Of a stretch of DNA of 64,000 bases, positions 28,477-39,745 are shown one piece after another. A program made the position numbers and the translations under genes. How positions within the stretch are numbered: the stretch's first letter is position 1; the number at the start of each line of letters is the position of its first letter. This DNA comes from Lachnoanaerobaculum sp. ICM7. GTDB lineage: Bacteria > Bacillota > Clostridia > Lachnospirales > Lachnospiraceae. The notes under the pieces are model-generated. The model ran no database searches. It had not been told where the DNA came from and saw only the letters and a list, made by a program, of their open reading frames with translations. The DNA lies in NCBI RefSeq assembly GCF_000287675.1, contig NZ_ALJL01000003.1, forward strand, positions 1 to 64,000. Reading direction: 5' to 3'.

Positions 28477-30951
28477 CTATGTATTGCTTTCTTCTTCAGA
28501 TTCGGTGTTTTTCTCCTCTCTGACCTTAGCAATACTTGCAATCTTGGTATCGCTTTCTCTGTCTATATTCATAAGCTTAACACCTGATGCGGCTCTTCCA
28601 AGCACTGATATTCCGCTTACTTCTATTCTGATAATGATTCCCTCTGTGGTTATAAGCAAAAGTTCTCTGTCTTCATTAACGAGTTTTGCTCCGACCAACT
28701 TTCCGGTCTTTTCATTATCTTTATAGCATATGATACCTTTACCGCCTCTGTTTTGGACTTTGAACTCGGATATCCTTGTTCTCTTTCCATATCCATACTC
28801 AGAAACAAGAAGCAAATATTCCCCTTGAGATGCCAGCTGCATTCCGATGACCTCGTCATCTTTATTCAGTCTCATACCGCGAACACCTGTAGCACCTCTG
28901 CCCATAGCTCTTATATCCTTATCATTGATTCTTATACACATACCGTCTTTTGAAACTATGATAAGATCGTCATCACCATGAGTTACCTTAACTTCTATCA
29001 GCTCATCATCCTCTGTAAGATTTATAGCCGCCAGTCCGTTCTTTCTAATATTGTCAAACAGATTTATCTGACATTTCTTTATAGTACCCTTCTTTGTTAC
29101 CATAAAGAGATATCCGTCCTTTGACTTTGCCTCACTTGGAATAATAGCGGAAATCTTCTCATCCGGCTGCAAATTCAATAAGTTTACTATTGCAACACCC
29201 CTTGCGGTTCTTGAAGCTTCCGGAATCTTATATCCCTTGATAGTATATACTCTACCCTTATTTGTGAAGAAGTAAATATCATTGTGAGTGGTTGACATAA
29301 CAATGTCTTCGATAAAGTCGTCATCAATGGTCTGCATTCCCTTGATTCCCTTACCTCCTCTGTTTTGTACATTGAAATTGTCAGGACTCATTCTCTTTAT
29401 ATATCCAAGCTTTGTCATTGCAATGATGATATCTTCTCTTTGAATAAGGTCCTCGTCCTCCATATCATCATCCTGTATAAAGCCCGTTCTTCTGTCATCC
29501 TTATACTTATCTTCAACAGTAAGGATTTCCTCTCTTATCACACCCAGAAGTTTTTTCTCGTCTGCCAATATTCCCTCAAAATATGAAATCTTAGCCAAAA
29601 GCTCATTATACTCAGACTCAAGTCTTTCTCTTTCCAGACCTGTAAGAGCTCTAAGACGCATATCAACTATAGCCTGAGCCTGTACGTCGCTAAGTCCGAA
29701 TCTCTTTATAAGTTCTTCTTTTGCAATGCTTACATTTGCACTGCCTCTGATAATCTTTATGATCTCATCAATATTATCAAGGGCTATAAGCAAGCCTTCC
29801 AAAATATGAGCTCTTTCCTTAGCTTTATTGAGATCATACTTTGTTCTTCTTGTTACTACATCCTCCTGATGTGCAAGATAATACTCAAGCATCTGTAAAA
29901 TATTAAGCACCTTAGGCTGATTATTTACAAGCGCCAGCATATTTACACCGAAAGTTTCCTGTAACTGTGTATGCTTATATAATCTGTTTAATATAACCCC
30001 AGCATTTACATCTCTTCTAAGTTCTATAACGACTCTCATTCCTTCACGGTTTGATTCATCTCTAAGATCTGTAATACCGTCTATCCTTTTATCTTTTACA
30101 AGTTCGGCAATCTTTTCGATAAGCTTTGCTTTATTTACAAGATATGGAAGCTCGGTAACTATAATTCTGTTTTTGCCGTTTGGCATAGCTTCTATTTCAG
30201 ATACCGCTCTTACCTTTATCTTGCCTCTACCTGTAGTATAGGCTTCTCTGATTCCTCTAAGTCCAAGTATATGTGCACCTGTAGGAAAGTCAGGTCCCTT
30301 TATGATATCAAGCATCTCATCGATAGTAGATTCTTTTTCTTCTATCTTATTATCTATTATCCTTACTACGGCATTTATTACCTCACTTAGATTGTGAGGA
30401 GGAATATTTGTAGCCATACCTACCGCAATACCTGTGGTACCGTTTACAAGGAGGTTCGGATATCTTGACGGCAGTACTGTAGGCTCTTTTTCAGTCTCAT
30501 CAAAGTTTGGAGCAAAATCAACAGTGTCCTTATTTATATCGGCGAGCATCTCCATCGCAATCTTTGAAAGTCTTGCCTCGGTATATCTCATGGCAGCCGC
30601 GCCGTCACCGTCCACAGATCCGAAGTTTCCGTGTCCGTCCACAAGAGGATATCTCATGGACCAATCCTGTGCCATATTTACCAATGAACCGTATATTGAA
30701 GAATCTCCGTGTGGGTGATATTTACCCATTGTATCTCCGACAATACGGGCACATTTTCTGTGCGGCTTATCAGGACCGTTATTCAGTTCTATCATAGAAA
30801 AGAGCACTCTTCTTTGTACAGGCTTTAAACCGTCTCTTATATCGGGAAGCGCTCTTGCTGCAATAACACTCATTGCATAGTCAATATATGACTTTTCCAT
30901 GGTTTTCTTTAAGTCGATCTCATTAAACTTGTCGAAAACATTTGGTTCCAT
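28477..30951 (-). CDS. gyrA: DNA gyrase subunit A
   Basis: This is the DNA-cleaving subunit of gyrase, which adds negative supercoils with GyrB. The 824 residues comprise the winged-helix/tower domain with catalytic Tyr123 ([11 protein letters not shown]) and a C-terminal beta-pinwheel with GyrA-box-like QNRGGKG motifs near 535 and 735. In the quinolone region HGDSSIYG, Ser84 is kept, but the position equivalent to E. coli Asp87 is Gly88. It follows gyrB by 16 bp. The protein ends in a Glu/Ser-rich tail. Confidence 0.97.
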   Translation of the reverse strand: MEPNVFDKFNEIDLKKTMEKSYIDYAMSVIAARALPDIRDGLKPVQRRVLFSMIELNNGPDKPHRKCARIVGDTMGKYHPHGDSSIYGSLVNMAQDWSMRYPLVDGHGNFGSVDGDGAAAMRYTEARLSKIAMEMLADINKDTVDFAPNFDETEKEPTVLPSRYPNLLVNGTTGIAVGMATNIPPHNLSEVINAVVRIIDNKIEEKESTIDEMLDIIKGPDFPTGAHILGLRGIREAYTTGRGKIKVRAVSEIEAMPNGKNRIIVTELPYLVNKAKLIEKIAELVKDKRIDGITDLRDESNREGMRVVIELRRDVNAGVILNRLYKHTQLQETFGVNMLALVNNQPKVLNILQMLEYYLAHQEDVVTRRTKYDLNKAKERAHILEGLLIALDNIDEIIKIIRGSANVSIAKEELIKRFGLSDVQAQAIVDMRLRALTGLERERLESEYNELLAKISYFEGILADEKKLLGVIREEILTVEDKYKDDRRTGFIQDDDMEDEDLIQREDIIIAMTKLGYIKRMSPDNFNVQNRGGKGIKGMQTIDDDFIEDIVMSTTHNDIYFFTNKGRVYTIKGYKIPEASRTARGVAIVNLLNLQPDEKISAIIPSEAKSKDGYLFMVTKKGTIKKCQINLFDNIRKNGLAAINLTEDDELIEVKVTHGDDDLIIVSKDGMCIRINDKDIRAMGRGATGVRGMRLNKDDEVIGMQLASQGEYLLLVSEYGYGKRTRISEFKVQNRGGKGIICYKDNEKTGKLVGAKLVNEDRELLLITTEGIIIRIEVSGISVLGRAASGVKLMNIDRESDTKIASIAKVREEKNTESEEESNT

Positions 30952-30967
30952 ATTTTAACCTACCTTT

Positions 30968-32896
<1,929 letters not shown>

Positions 32897-32900
32897 TCAT

Positions 32901-32957
32901 CTGAGAATACATTCTCAGGAAAATTTACTCTTAATGTCATATCGATATATTATAACA
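32901..32957 (-). promoter_or_regulatory. gyrB promoter and leader palindrome
   Basis: On the minus strand TGTTATAAT (TATAAT at 32949-32954) is an extended -10 box. The -35 region is weak (TTCCAC at 17 bp). About 30 bp downstream, CTGAGAA/TTCTCAG (32901-32918) forms a perfect 7-bp hairpin just ahead of the AAGGAG site. It could be an operator or a leader hairpin. Confidence 0.55.
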
Positions 32958-33005
32958 TTTTTTTTGAAAATGTGGAATAAAATTACTACATATAAATAAG
33001 AAAAA

Positions 33006-33024
33006 AGGGGTGCCACGCACCCCT
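33006..33024 (-). terminator. SemiSWEET gene terminator
   Basis: An 8-bp perfect stem (33006-33013 with 33017-33024) with a 3-nt loop is followed on the minus strand by six T. Confidence 0.9.
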
Positions 33025-33037
33025 AAAATATACATTA

Positions 33038-33301
33038 TTACAAAGCTGTTATAAAAGTCAAAAATCCGAAAACTACACCTGCCGCATTCGGTATAATAAG
33101 GATATAATCTATTTTATGTTCATTTGTTAAGCCATATATAACCCATAACAAACAAGATATTGCCGCTACAAGCGGCTGCAGCGGTTGAGATTTCTCACCA
33201 CCTATATTTGCTATAATTTGCGGTATATAAGATAAGAATACTAAAACTCCGATAAATGCTCCTATAGATCCTATGAATGTATTAATTCTCTTTTTTGTCA
33301 T
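33038..33301 (-). CDS. SemiSWEET sugar transporter (PQ-loop)
   Basis: The 87-residue protein has three membrane helices, the PQ motif in FLSYIPQIIANI (about 22-33), the conserved SCLLWVIYGL of helix 2 and the NAAGVVFGFLTF of helix 3. It therefore matches bacterial SemiSWEETs, which dimerise to carry sugars by facilitated diffusion. GGAGGT precedes the ATG. It has its own terminator and sits between recF and gyrB. The 265-bp gap to recF holds only the recF terminator and AT-rich DNA. Confidence 0.88.
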   Translation of the reverse strand: MTKKRINTFIGSIGAFIGVLVFLSYIPQIIANIGGEKSQPLQPLVAAISCLLWVIYGLTNEHKIDYILIIPNAAGVVFGFLTFITAL

Positions 33302-33501
33302 TGAATATTACCTCCGAAATCAGTTTATAAATATACATGTGTGATAATATAACACACAATTTTGAAGGTTGCAAATTTTAACAGAGTTTTACGAAGATTT
33401 TAACATTATTTTTTATATATTATCGTTTTTGCATTCTGTATTTTTATTAGTTTTTAACAAGGTGTAAGTTTTTTATTTTTATTTTACATCCACATAACAC
33501 C

Positions 33502-33554
33502 ACAAAAAAGGATTTTTTTATTACTCAAAATTTAAACAATTTTATAAAATCCTT
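33502..33554 (-). terminator. Probable recF operon terminator
   Basis: AAGGATTTT (33508-33516) can pair with AAAATCCTT (33546-33554) around a roughly 29-nt loop, followed on the minus strand by TTTTTT. The loop is long, so confidence is moderate. Confidence 0.5.
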
Positions 33555-33566
33555 GTATACAATTAT

Positions 33567-34658
33567 TTAATTATATTCACTTTCTTTTATTGTACCATTT
33601 GTTACTTTAAATACCTTTCCAATATCCAAAGATTTATTCAAAAAATCTTCAACACCTGTACAGGTAATCAAAGTTTGAATATGTTTTATGGACTCCAAAA
33701 GATGAGACTGTCTTTTTCCGTCAAGCTCGGATAATACATCATCCAGTAAAAGTACCGGAAATTCTCCGTATCTTGATTTTATAAGCTCTATCTCGGATAA
33801 TTTTAATGATAATGCAAGACTTCTTTGTTGACCTTGTGAGCCGAATTTTTTCAAATCCATTTCTCCGTTTAGAAAAAATGAAAAATCATCTCTATGTGGT
33901 CCTACATTTGTAGTCTTATACCTTATATCACTTGTTCTTGATTTTTTCAGTTCTTCTTCAAAATCATCTTTTTCAACATTCTTTTCATATACTACATTTA
34001 TCTTCTCACCACCTGAGAGTAAAGAGTGTATACCGTAAATGACCTCATTTAATTCCTTTATAAAGGCTTCTCTATAAGCAATCAAATCCTTACCGTACTT
34101 CACAAGTTGCATATCCCAGATATCCAAAGTATCCTCAACACCGCTCTTAAAACCGATTTCTTTTAAAAGCTTGTTTCTCTGATCAAGCACCTTATTGTAG
34201 GTAACCAAAGTGGAAACATAGAGCTTATTTAACTGACAAAGTTCCATGTCCACAAAATTTCTTCTTTCCTTAGGACTTCTCTTGATAATGTTCAAATCTT
34301 CAGGAGAAAAAAATACAACATTGCAGGTACCGAAAAGCTCACTGAGCTTTCTTATCGGAATACCGTTTATTGCAACTCCCTTAGACTTACTTTTTTTCAA
34401 ATGCATATCAAGCCTTACAGACGAGCTGTTTTTTTCTATCATCAGCTTAATATGCGATTCATTGCTTCCGAATTTTATAATATCTTTATCTTTACTTCCT
34501 CTATGAGACTTCGAAGTGGTGGCAAGATATATTGACTCCAAAATATTTGTCTTTCCCTGCGCATTGTCACCGTAAAATATATTTACACCGCTTGAAAGCT
34601 TGATATTCAAACTCTCATAGTTTCTATAGTCCTTAAGCTCCAACGATTCTATAATCAT
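33567..34658 (-). CDS. recF: DNA repair and replication protein RecF
   Basis: This SMC-like ATPase loads RecA at gaps with RecO and RecR. The 363 residues show Walker A GDNAQGKTNI (about 30-39), the signature SQGQQRSLAL (about 274-283) and Walker B PVLLLDDVLSELD. Its start overlaps the end of yaaA by 26 bp, which implies translational coupling. It is part of the dnaA-dnaN-yaaA-recF block. Confidence 0.96.
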   Translation of the reverse strand: MIIESLELKDYRNYESLNIKLSSGVNIFYGDNAQGKTNILESIYLATTSKSHRGSKDKDIIKFGSNESHIKLMIEKNSSSVRLDMHLKKSKSKGVAINGIPIRKLSELFGTCNVVFFSPEDLNIIKRSPKERRNFVDMELCQLNKLYVSTLVTYNKVLDQRNKLLKEIGFKSGVEDTLDIWDMQLVKYGKDLIAYREAFIKELNEVIYGIHSLLSGGEKINVVYEKNVEKDDFEEELKKSRTSDIRYKTTNVGPHRDDFSFFLNGEMDLKKFGSQGQQRSLALSLKLSEIELIKSRYGEFPVLLLDDVLSELDGKRQSHLLESIKHIQTLITCTGVEDFLNKSLDIGKVFKVTNGTIKESEYN

Positions 34659-34845
34659 TATTCTCGTATGTAAATATATCGCCGTCTCTAAGTTTCTTGC
34701 CTCTTCTAAGCTCTACCTCCGAATTTACCAAAACCTCTCCGGCCTGTATTACCATCTTAGCTTCTGAACCCATTGATACGGCACCTGCAAGCTTCATAGC
34801 CTGCTCAAGCTTTATATATTCATCTCTAATTCTAACTTCCTGCAT
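34633..34845 (-). CDS. yaaA: S4-domain RNA-binding protein YaaA (RlbA)
   Basis: This is a 70-residue protein made of one S4 RNA-binding fold (IKLEQAMKLAGAVSMGSEAK and EVLVNSEVELRRGKKLRDGD). The gene lies between dnaN and recF in many Firmicutes; a ribosome-assembly role has been suggested but is not firmly established. It is 9 bp after dnaN and overlaps recF by 26 bp. AAGGTGA precedes the ATG. Confidence 0.9.
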   Translation of the reverse strand: MQEVRIRDEYIKLEQAMKLAGAVSMGSEAKMVIQAGEVLVNSEVELRRGKKLRDGDIFTYENNDYRIVGA

Positions 34846-34854
34846 ACTTCACCT

Positions 34855-35964
34855 TTATCCTACAAAATTTACCGGCAATATCAGATATGTGTACGAATTC
34901 TTATCATCTCTGATAAAACACGGAGATTTTGCATTTGTAAAATAAATATCTACAAAATCATCATCAATTACCTTTAATGCATCCACTAAGAACTTAGGGT
35001 TAAAGGCAATCTTTAAATCACTTCCGCTTTTTTCAATGTTTACTTTGGCATCCATAAATCCAAGTGACGAATTTACAGACAATGTAAGTGTTCCGTTTGC
35101 TATATCAAGAACCAAAGGCTTATGCTCATTTTCCCTGATAAGTATCATGGCCTGTTCTATAGCACTTTGGAATCTGTTTCTGCTGACGGTAACTTTTGTA
35201 TCATAATCACTTGAGAGCATGGTCTCAATTCTGAAATATTCACCGTCAAGGATTCTCGATAATACGAGTGTTCTGTCAAACTCAAAAAGTATATGATCCT
35301 TTGAAAAATAAATATTAACATCTTTTTGAGTATCACTGTCAATTATCCTCATAACTTCCTGTAAGGACTTTATAGGAACTACGCATCTTTGATTCTCAAA
35401 ACTTCCGTTTAATTCGATATTTCTTATAGACATTCTATGTCCGTCAAGAGTAACGAATTTAGCCACATTATCTTTAATATCTATAAGTTCTCCACCCATC
35501 ATTCTGTTTATATCGCTTATGGCTGTTGAGAACTCTGTCTGTCTGATAACTTCTTTTAAACTAAACTGTGAAAGCTTGATAAAATCATCCCTGTCTACCT
35601 GCGGCATCGGTATAAACTCTACAGGATCAATTCCCATAATATTAAATACCGCCTGCTCACATCTGATAGTGGTCTTGAAATCCTTATCTACATCAAGCTC
35701 TATTAAAGAATCCGTATTCTCAAATTTTCTTATAATATCGGAGAAGAGTTTTGCATTCAAAACTACACCTCCCGGATTTACTATAATTGCGTCAACTTCT
35801 GTCCTGATTGACAGTTCGGTATCTGTAGCATCCAAAACAACTCTGTTATCAGCTGCCGTTATAAGTATTGATTCTAAAATAACACTTGAAGTCTTGGTAG
35901 ATATAGCCTTCATTACAATGCTTAAAGCATTTACCAATTGTGCTTTTTGAAATTTTAAATTCAT
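34855..35964 (-). CDS. dnaN: DNA polymerase III sliding clamp (beta)
   Basis: The ring-shaped clamp tethers polymerase to DNA. The 369 residues form the three-domain beta fold, with a typical N-terminus (MNLKFQKAQLVNALSIVMKA), LDATDTELSIR and the C-terminal YLILPVNFVG, close to the usual MPMR-type tail region. GGAGG lies before the ATG. It is 192 bp downstream of dnaA; that gap carries one perfect DnaA box. Confidence 0.96.
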   Translation of the reverse strand: MNLKFQKAQLVNALSIVMKAISTKTSSVILESILITAADNRVVLDATDTELSIRTEVDAIIVNPGGVVLNAKLFSDIIRKFENTDSLIELDVDKDFKTTIRCEQAVFNIMGIDPVEFIPMPQVDRDDFIKLSQFSLKEVIRQTEFSTAISDINRMMGGELIDIKDNVAKFVTLDGHRMSIRNIELNGSFENQRCVVPIKSLQEVMRIIDSDTQKDVNIYFSKDHILFEFDRTLVLSRILDGEYFRIETMLSSDYDTKVTVSRNRFQSAIEQAMILIRENEHKPLVLDIANGTLTLSVNSSLGFMDAKVNIEKSGSDLKIAFNPKFLVDALKVIDDDFVDIYFTNAKSPCFIRDDKNSYTYLILPVNFVG

Positions 35965-36056
35965 TGTTCCTCCGGTTGGCGATTTTTTACTCAGGAAAGA
36001 GCTCGCTCGCCATGATAAATAATTAAATATATTTTAGTATTAGTATTATTATAGTG

Positions 36057-36065
36057 TGTGGATAA
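36057..36065 (-). promoter_or_regulatory. DnaA box between dnaA and dnaN
   Basis: TGTGGATAA, the perfect reverse complement of TTATCCACA, lies in the dnaA-dnaN spacer. It may titrate DnaA, autoregulate the operon or be part of a bipartite origin, since many Firmicutes have box clusters on both sides of dnaA. Only one clear box is seen here. Confidence 0.7.
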
Positions 36066-36156
36066 GTGCAAAAGTCTTAAAAGCCTTGTAGATACTTGCT
36101 TTTTAGCTGTTTTTTGTAAACATCACCATGTTTGGGAACTACCCGTATAATTTGGA

Positions 36157-37545
36157 TTACTGTGGAGAAATCTTCTTTTTGATAGTTTCAATTGTCTGAT
36201 TCAGTTCACTGTCAGAGACGATTCTCTTAGTAATTACATCCTCTGAATTGACTATCGTAGAGTGATCTCTGTCACCCAAAAACTGACCTATTTTAGTTTG
36301 AGTATCATTGGTCATTTTCCTGCAAAGATAAACTGTAATATGTCTTGCAGTGGCTACAGGCTCTTTTCTGCCCTTGGCTTTTAACTCTGCCAAGGTGATA
36401 TTGAAATGATCCGCAACCACGGTTGCAATATATTCTGAAGTTATTTTTGTAGGAGCATCAGGAGTAATCATATCCTTCAGTACCGTTTTTGCCAGCTCTA
36501 TATCAATCTCCTGATTTTTATTAAGTCTGCTCATAGCGTAAAGCTTATTTAGAGCTCCCTCAAGCATTCTGATATTACTCTTTATATTGGTAGCAATAAA
36601 TTGAATAACTTCATTATCAATGTTTTTGCCGTCTCTTTCTTCCTTACTTCTAAGAATTGCCATTCTTGTTTCAAAGTCCGGAGAAAAAATCTCTACTGCC
36701 ACACCCCAGGCAAATCTTGAGCGAAGTCTCTCTTCAAGGTTTTTAAGTTCCATAGGAGGTCGGTCTGAAGAAAGTATTATCTGTTTTTTCTGCTCATACA
36801 ATGCATTGAAAGTATGGAAAAGTTCTTCCTGTATTGCATCCTTACCGCCGATAAACTGAATATCATCAATAAGAAGTACATCAACATTACGATATTTTGA
36901 GCGATATTCCTGTAAATTACTGTTTTTAAGCGCATCAATATATTCATTAAGGAATTTCTCACTGCTGACATATAAAATGATTGCCTCAGGATTGTGTTCC
37001 AATATGTAATGTGCAATGGAATGCATCAAGTGAGTTTTTCCAAGACCAACGCCTCCATATATAAAGAAGGGATTGTAATGTTCCCCCGGATTTTGACTTC
37101 CCGGAGATTCCGCTACAGCTATAGCGGTTGCATGTGCCAGATCATTACTTTTGCCTACTACGAATGTATCAAAAGTATAAAGCGGATCCAGATTTGCACT
37201 TAAAAGCTTCAGGTTGTTTACCGGATGTCTCTTATTGTCTATCAGTGTATTTTGATATTTTTTTGCTTCCTGCTCCGACTTTTCTCTAAAAACAACATTA
37301 CATTTTATTAAGGTAACTTCCTCTATGGATACCGAAAGGTATAGGGAGTATTTTTTTGTAACATAAGTTTTAAAAGGTTGTGAAGGAACAGTGATGACCA
37401 ATGTATAAACTCCCTTTGAATCCTTATCGATTGACGTAGGAATCATGGGTTTTATCCATGTATTGTATGATACAGGTGAGAGCTCATAATCATCCCTTAA
37501 AAATGTGATTATTTCCTCCCAACTGGATTTTATCTTATCTATCAT
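36157..37545 (-). CDS. dnaA: Chromosomal replication initiator DnaA
   Basis: DnaA binds DnaA boxes and melts oriC with ATP. The 462 residues have domain I (about 1-85), a short linker, the AAA+ domain with Walker A GGVGLGKTH (164-172) and Walker B VLLIDDIQF, and the DNA-binding domain IV (about 360-455) with the signature GDRDHSTIVNS. AAGGAG precedes the ATG, and a sigma-A promoter lies at 37583-37611. Confidence 0.98.
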   Translation of the reverse strand: MIDKIKSSWEEIITFLRDDYELSPVSYNTWIKPMIPTSIDKDSKGVYTLVITVPSQPFKTYVTKKYSLYLSVSIEEVTLIKCNVVFREKSEQEAKKYQNTLIDNKRHPVNNLKLLSANLDPLYTFDTFVVGKSNDLAHATAIAVAESPGSQNPGEHYNPFFIYGGVGLGKTHLMHSIAHYILEHNPEAIILYVSSEKFLNEYIDALKNSNLQEYRSKYRNVDVLLIDDIQFIGGKDAIQEELFHTFNALYEQKKQIILSSDRPPMELKNLEERLRSRFAWGVAVEIFSPDFETRMAILRSKEERDGKNIDNEVIQFIATNIKSNIRMLEGALNKLYAMSRLNKNQEIDIELAKTVLKDMITPDAPTKITSEYIATVVADHFNITLAELKAKGRKEPVATARHITVYLCRKMTNDTQTKIGQFLGDRDHSTIVNSEDVITKRIVSDSELNQTIETIKKKISPQ

Positions 37546-37582
37546 CCTTTTTACTCCTTTAGGATAATTATAAACTAGGTAA

Positions 37583-37611
37583 AGTATATCAAAAAAAGGT
37601 ATTCATATCAA
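37583..37611 (-). promoter_or_regulatory. dnaA promoter
   Basis: On the minus strand TTGATA (37606-37611) and TATACT (37583-37588) are separated by 17 bp, about 40 bp upstream of the dnaA start and next to the first DnaA box at 37637. Confidence 0.75.
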
Positions 37612-37636
37612 TGTAAAGAAAAAGTAAAAAAGAAAA

Positions 37637-37931
37637 TTATCAACATAGATATTCACAAAGTTATGGACAATGTAGTTGATTAAAAACTATAAAATAAATT
37701 ATCCATATTAAAAAATGATAAAAATAGATGTAAAAAAGTCTTATACACAGAATGTTGATAACGATGTTGACAAAGAAAAATGGCTTAAAATATACCAAAA
37801 CAAGAAATGTCAACATTGCGATAAAATAAAATATCCACACACTATCAACAAAATGTGGATAACTAAAATATAAACATTTGCATTTTAAACAATGAAAATA
37901 TACCGGTAAATGTGGATAATTATGTTGATAA
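37637..37931. other. oriC: Chromosomal replication origin oriC with DnaA-box cluster
   Basis: Nine 9-mers match or nearly match the DnaA box: plus-strand sites at 37637, 37699, 37741, 37831 and 37842, and minus-strand sites at 37753, 37854, 37911 and 37923. Perfect or TTATNCACA-type sites are 37741, 37854 and 37911; several others are TTATCAACA variants. The AT-rich stretches between them could be the unwinding element. Gene direction switches from leftward to rightward here, as expected at the origin. Confidence 0.85.
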
Positions 37932-37989
37932 GAATTTTAACAGTCAAAAATTCGGGGAACAATAATCATACTTTGAGATAATAAAAACA

Positions 37990-38018
37990 TTGATAAAACG
38001 GAGTATTAAATATATAAT
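37990..38018 (+). promoter_or_regulatory. Promoter of the ECF S-component gene
   Basis: TTGATA (37990-37995) and a perfect TATAAT (38013-38018) are 17 bp apart, 48 bp before the start codon. No known riboswitch motif was recognised in the short leader. Confidence 0.75.
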
Positions 38019-38065
38019 ATTAAGTGCATTATATCCAGTAGGAGTAGTAGCGAGAGGAGAAAAAA

Positions 38066-38695
38066 ATGAAGAGAGATTCTTATCAGAAGACAAAAAGAAT
38101 GGTAATCATGTCTATCTTTATAGCTATAATTATTATTCAGACATTGGTACCTATTTTGGGATTTATACCGCTTGGTATAATGAACGCAACTATCATTCAT
38201 GTGACTGTAGCCATAGGGGCAATCTTACTTGGATGGAAAGAGGGAGCAGGACTGGGATTTGTATTCGGACTGGGCAGTATGTGGAAGAACACATTTATGC
38301 CGAACCCTACATCATTTTGTTTTTCACCGTTTGCACCGGCCATAGCGGGATACACAGGTGGAATAAGATCTGTAATAGTATGTTTTGTTCCGAGAATACT
38401 TGTAGGTATAGTGGCTGCACTTGTTTTCAGAGCAATCAGAAAAACAGGAAAGGTGAAAATAGCACTCCTGGTATCAGGTGCCATGGCGGCAATAACAAAC
38501 ACAATATTGGTAATGAGCGGTATATACTTCCTGTTCGGAGAGCATTACGCAAGTGCAACAGGGAGAGAGTTGACACAGTTGCCGGTTGTAATAGTAGGTA
38601 TAATAGGAACACAGGGAGTAGCAGAGGCAATAGTATCTTCAATCCTTACTTTAGCTGTAGCAGGTACATTATTAAAAATCAGTGAAGAGCGATAA
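38066..38695 (+). CDS. ECF transporter S component (substrate unknown)
   Basis: The 209-residue protein has six membrane helices, a positively charged N-terminus and the pattern of vitamin-binding S components of group II ECF transporters (GFIPLGIMNATIIHVTVAIGAIL, about 31-53; FKMxFPxPTS-like region PNPTSFCFSPFAPA). S components capture a vitamin such as riboflavin, pantothenate or folate and share an EcfA/A'/T module encoded elsewhere. Substrate cannot be assigned. GAGGAG precedes the ATG. It lies between oriC and rpmH, an unusual place for a transporter gene. Confidence 0.8.
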   Translation: MKRDSYQKTKRMVIMSIFIAIIIIQTLVPILGFIPLGIMNATIIHVTVAIGAILLGWKEGAGLGFVFGLGSMWKNTFMPNPTSFCFSPFAPAIAGYTGGIRSVIVCFVPRILVGIVAALVFRAIRKTGKVKIALLVSGAMAAITNTILVMSGIYFLFGEHYASATGRELTQLPVVIVGIIGTQGVAEAIVSSILTLAVAGTLLKISEER

Positions 38696-38700
38696 AGCTA

Positions 38701-38729
38701 TTGACTTGTATACCTTCTTTATATATAAT
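38701..38729 (+). promoter_or_regulatory. rpmH promoter
   Basis: TTGACT (38701-38706) and TATAAT (38724-38729) are 17 bp apart. The transcript leader to rpmH is about 80 nt. Confidence 0.85.
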
Positions 38730-38813
38730 ACTAGGGTGCGTTCTTTGGAAAAGTAAAGAACATAGACTTGAGAAAGACTAAACAAACGAAAAGAAATAAG
38801 GAGGTATCAGATC

Positions 38814-38948
38814 ATGAAGATGACATTCCAACCTAAGAAGAGACAAAGATCTAAGGTTCATGGTTTTAGAGCAAGAATGAGTTCAGCAGGCGGTAGAAAA
38901 GTTTTAGCTGCCAGAAGAGCAAAAGGAAGAGCTAGATTATCAGCTTAA
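38814..38948 (+). CDS. rpmH: 50S ribosomal protein L34
   Basis: A 44-residue, highly basic protein begins [18 protein letters not shown] and ends GRARLSA, the invariant L34 pattern. It is a late-assembling component of the large ribosomal subunit. AAGGAGG lies upstream. It is the first gene of the rightward rpmH-rnpA-yidD-yidC-jag group. Confidence 0.97.
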   Translation: MKMTFQPKKRQRSKVHGFRARMSSAGGRKVLAARRAKGRARLSA

Positions 38949-38971
38949 AAAAATAAGGCAACAGCCGTAAA

Positions 38972-39050
38972 ACAGATGAGTACTACATTATGTAGTAAAG
39001 GGTTTATCTGTCGAAGATTACTTAGGGATAGTCTTATGACTATCCTTTTA
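38972..39050 (+). terminator. Hairpins between rpmH and rnpA (likely attenuator)
   Basis: A nested hairpin (ACAGAT/ATCTGT enclosing TACTACA/TGTAGTA, 38972-39011) is followed by GGATAGTC/GACTATCC (39026-39033 with 39038-39045) and TTTTA. The second looks like a weak intrinsic terminator that would make L34 more abundant than the downstream RNase P protein. Confidence 0.6.
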
Positions 39051-39118
39051 GTTTATGGTAGTATTACATTTAATCTAATAATCTAATATAAGATGCATTT
39101 TGCATTTGAGGAGTTTAT

Positions 39119-39472
39119 GTGAAAAATTTTCCTTCTTTAAGAAGTAATGCTGATTTTCAAAGAGTATACAAGAACGGAAAGTCATATGCCAATAAAACTC
39201 TTGTGATGTATGTATATGGAAATAATTTGAATTACAACAGGATAGGTATATCGGTTTCAAAGAAAAACGGTAACAGTGTAGTAAGACATACATTTGCAAG
39301 GAAAATCAGAGAAATTTTCAGGTTGAATAAGATTGAGAAAAAGGGATTAGATATAATAGTAGTAGTACGAGTAGGTGCAGATGTAGGTGATTACCATAAA
39401 TTGGAGAGTGCCTACTTACATTTGTTGAAATCACATAGACTGGATAGAGAAAATGTTGAAGAAAGTAAATAG
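39119..39472 (+). CDS. rnpA: Ribonuclease P protein component
   Basis: This basic 117-residue protein helps the RNase P RNA bind and cut pre-tRNA. It has the family N-terminus ([20 protein letters not shown]) and the central [18 protein letters not shown] segment, where the usual RNR motif is replaced by RHTF. The GTG start follows GAGGAG; the ATG two bases upstream is immediately stopped. It overlaps yidD by 20 bp. Confidence 0.92.
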   Translation: MKNFPSLRSNADFQRVYKNGKSYANKTLVMYVYGNNLNYNRIGISVSKKNGNSVVRHTFARKIREIFRLNKIEKKGLDIIVVVRVGADVGDYHKLESAYLHLLKSHRLDRENVEESK

Positions 39473-39689
39473 CTTAGTATTAAAGGGTATGATTAAGCTT
39501 ATTAGATTCTATCAAAAATATCTGTCACCGTTAAAGGTCAGAACACATTGTATTTATACTCCTACCTGTTCACAATATGCCATAGAGGCTTTAAAAAAAC
39601 ATGGCATAATAAAGGGGTCATTACTTAGTATATGGAGAATACTTAGATGTAATCCTTTAGCCAAGGGTGGATACGATCCTGTGCCATAA
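39453..39689 (+). CDS. yidD: Membrane protein insertion efficiency factor YidD
   Basis: This 78-residue protein has an N-terminal amphipathic/hydrophobic helix ([15 protein letters not shown]) and the conserved [19 protein letters not shown] and [14 protein letters not shown] motifs. It assists YidC/Sec insertion at the membrane. It overlaps rnpA by 20 bp. A shorter start at 39489 is possible. Confidence 0.92.
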   Translation: MLKKVNSLVLKGMIKLIRFYQKYLSPLKVRTHCIYTPTCSQYAIEALKKHGIIKGSLLSIWRILRCNPLAKGGYDPVP

Positions 39690-39745
39690 GTATATTTATG
39701 GAATTTAGTAAGTTAGAAAATCTAATGAAATTTGGAGGAATTAGC

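Noticed and set aside
37990-38685. 231-residue plus-strand frame overlapping the ECF gene
   Set aside because: It is a shifted frame of the ECF S component, starts inside the promoter -35 box, and is rich in Cys/Tyr/Asn without family features.
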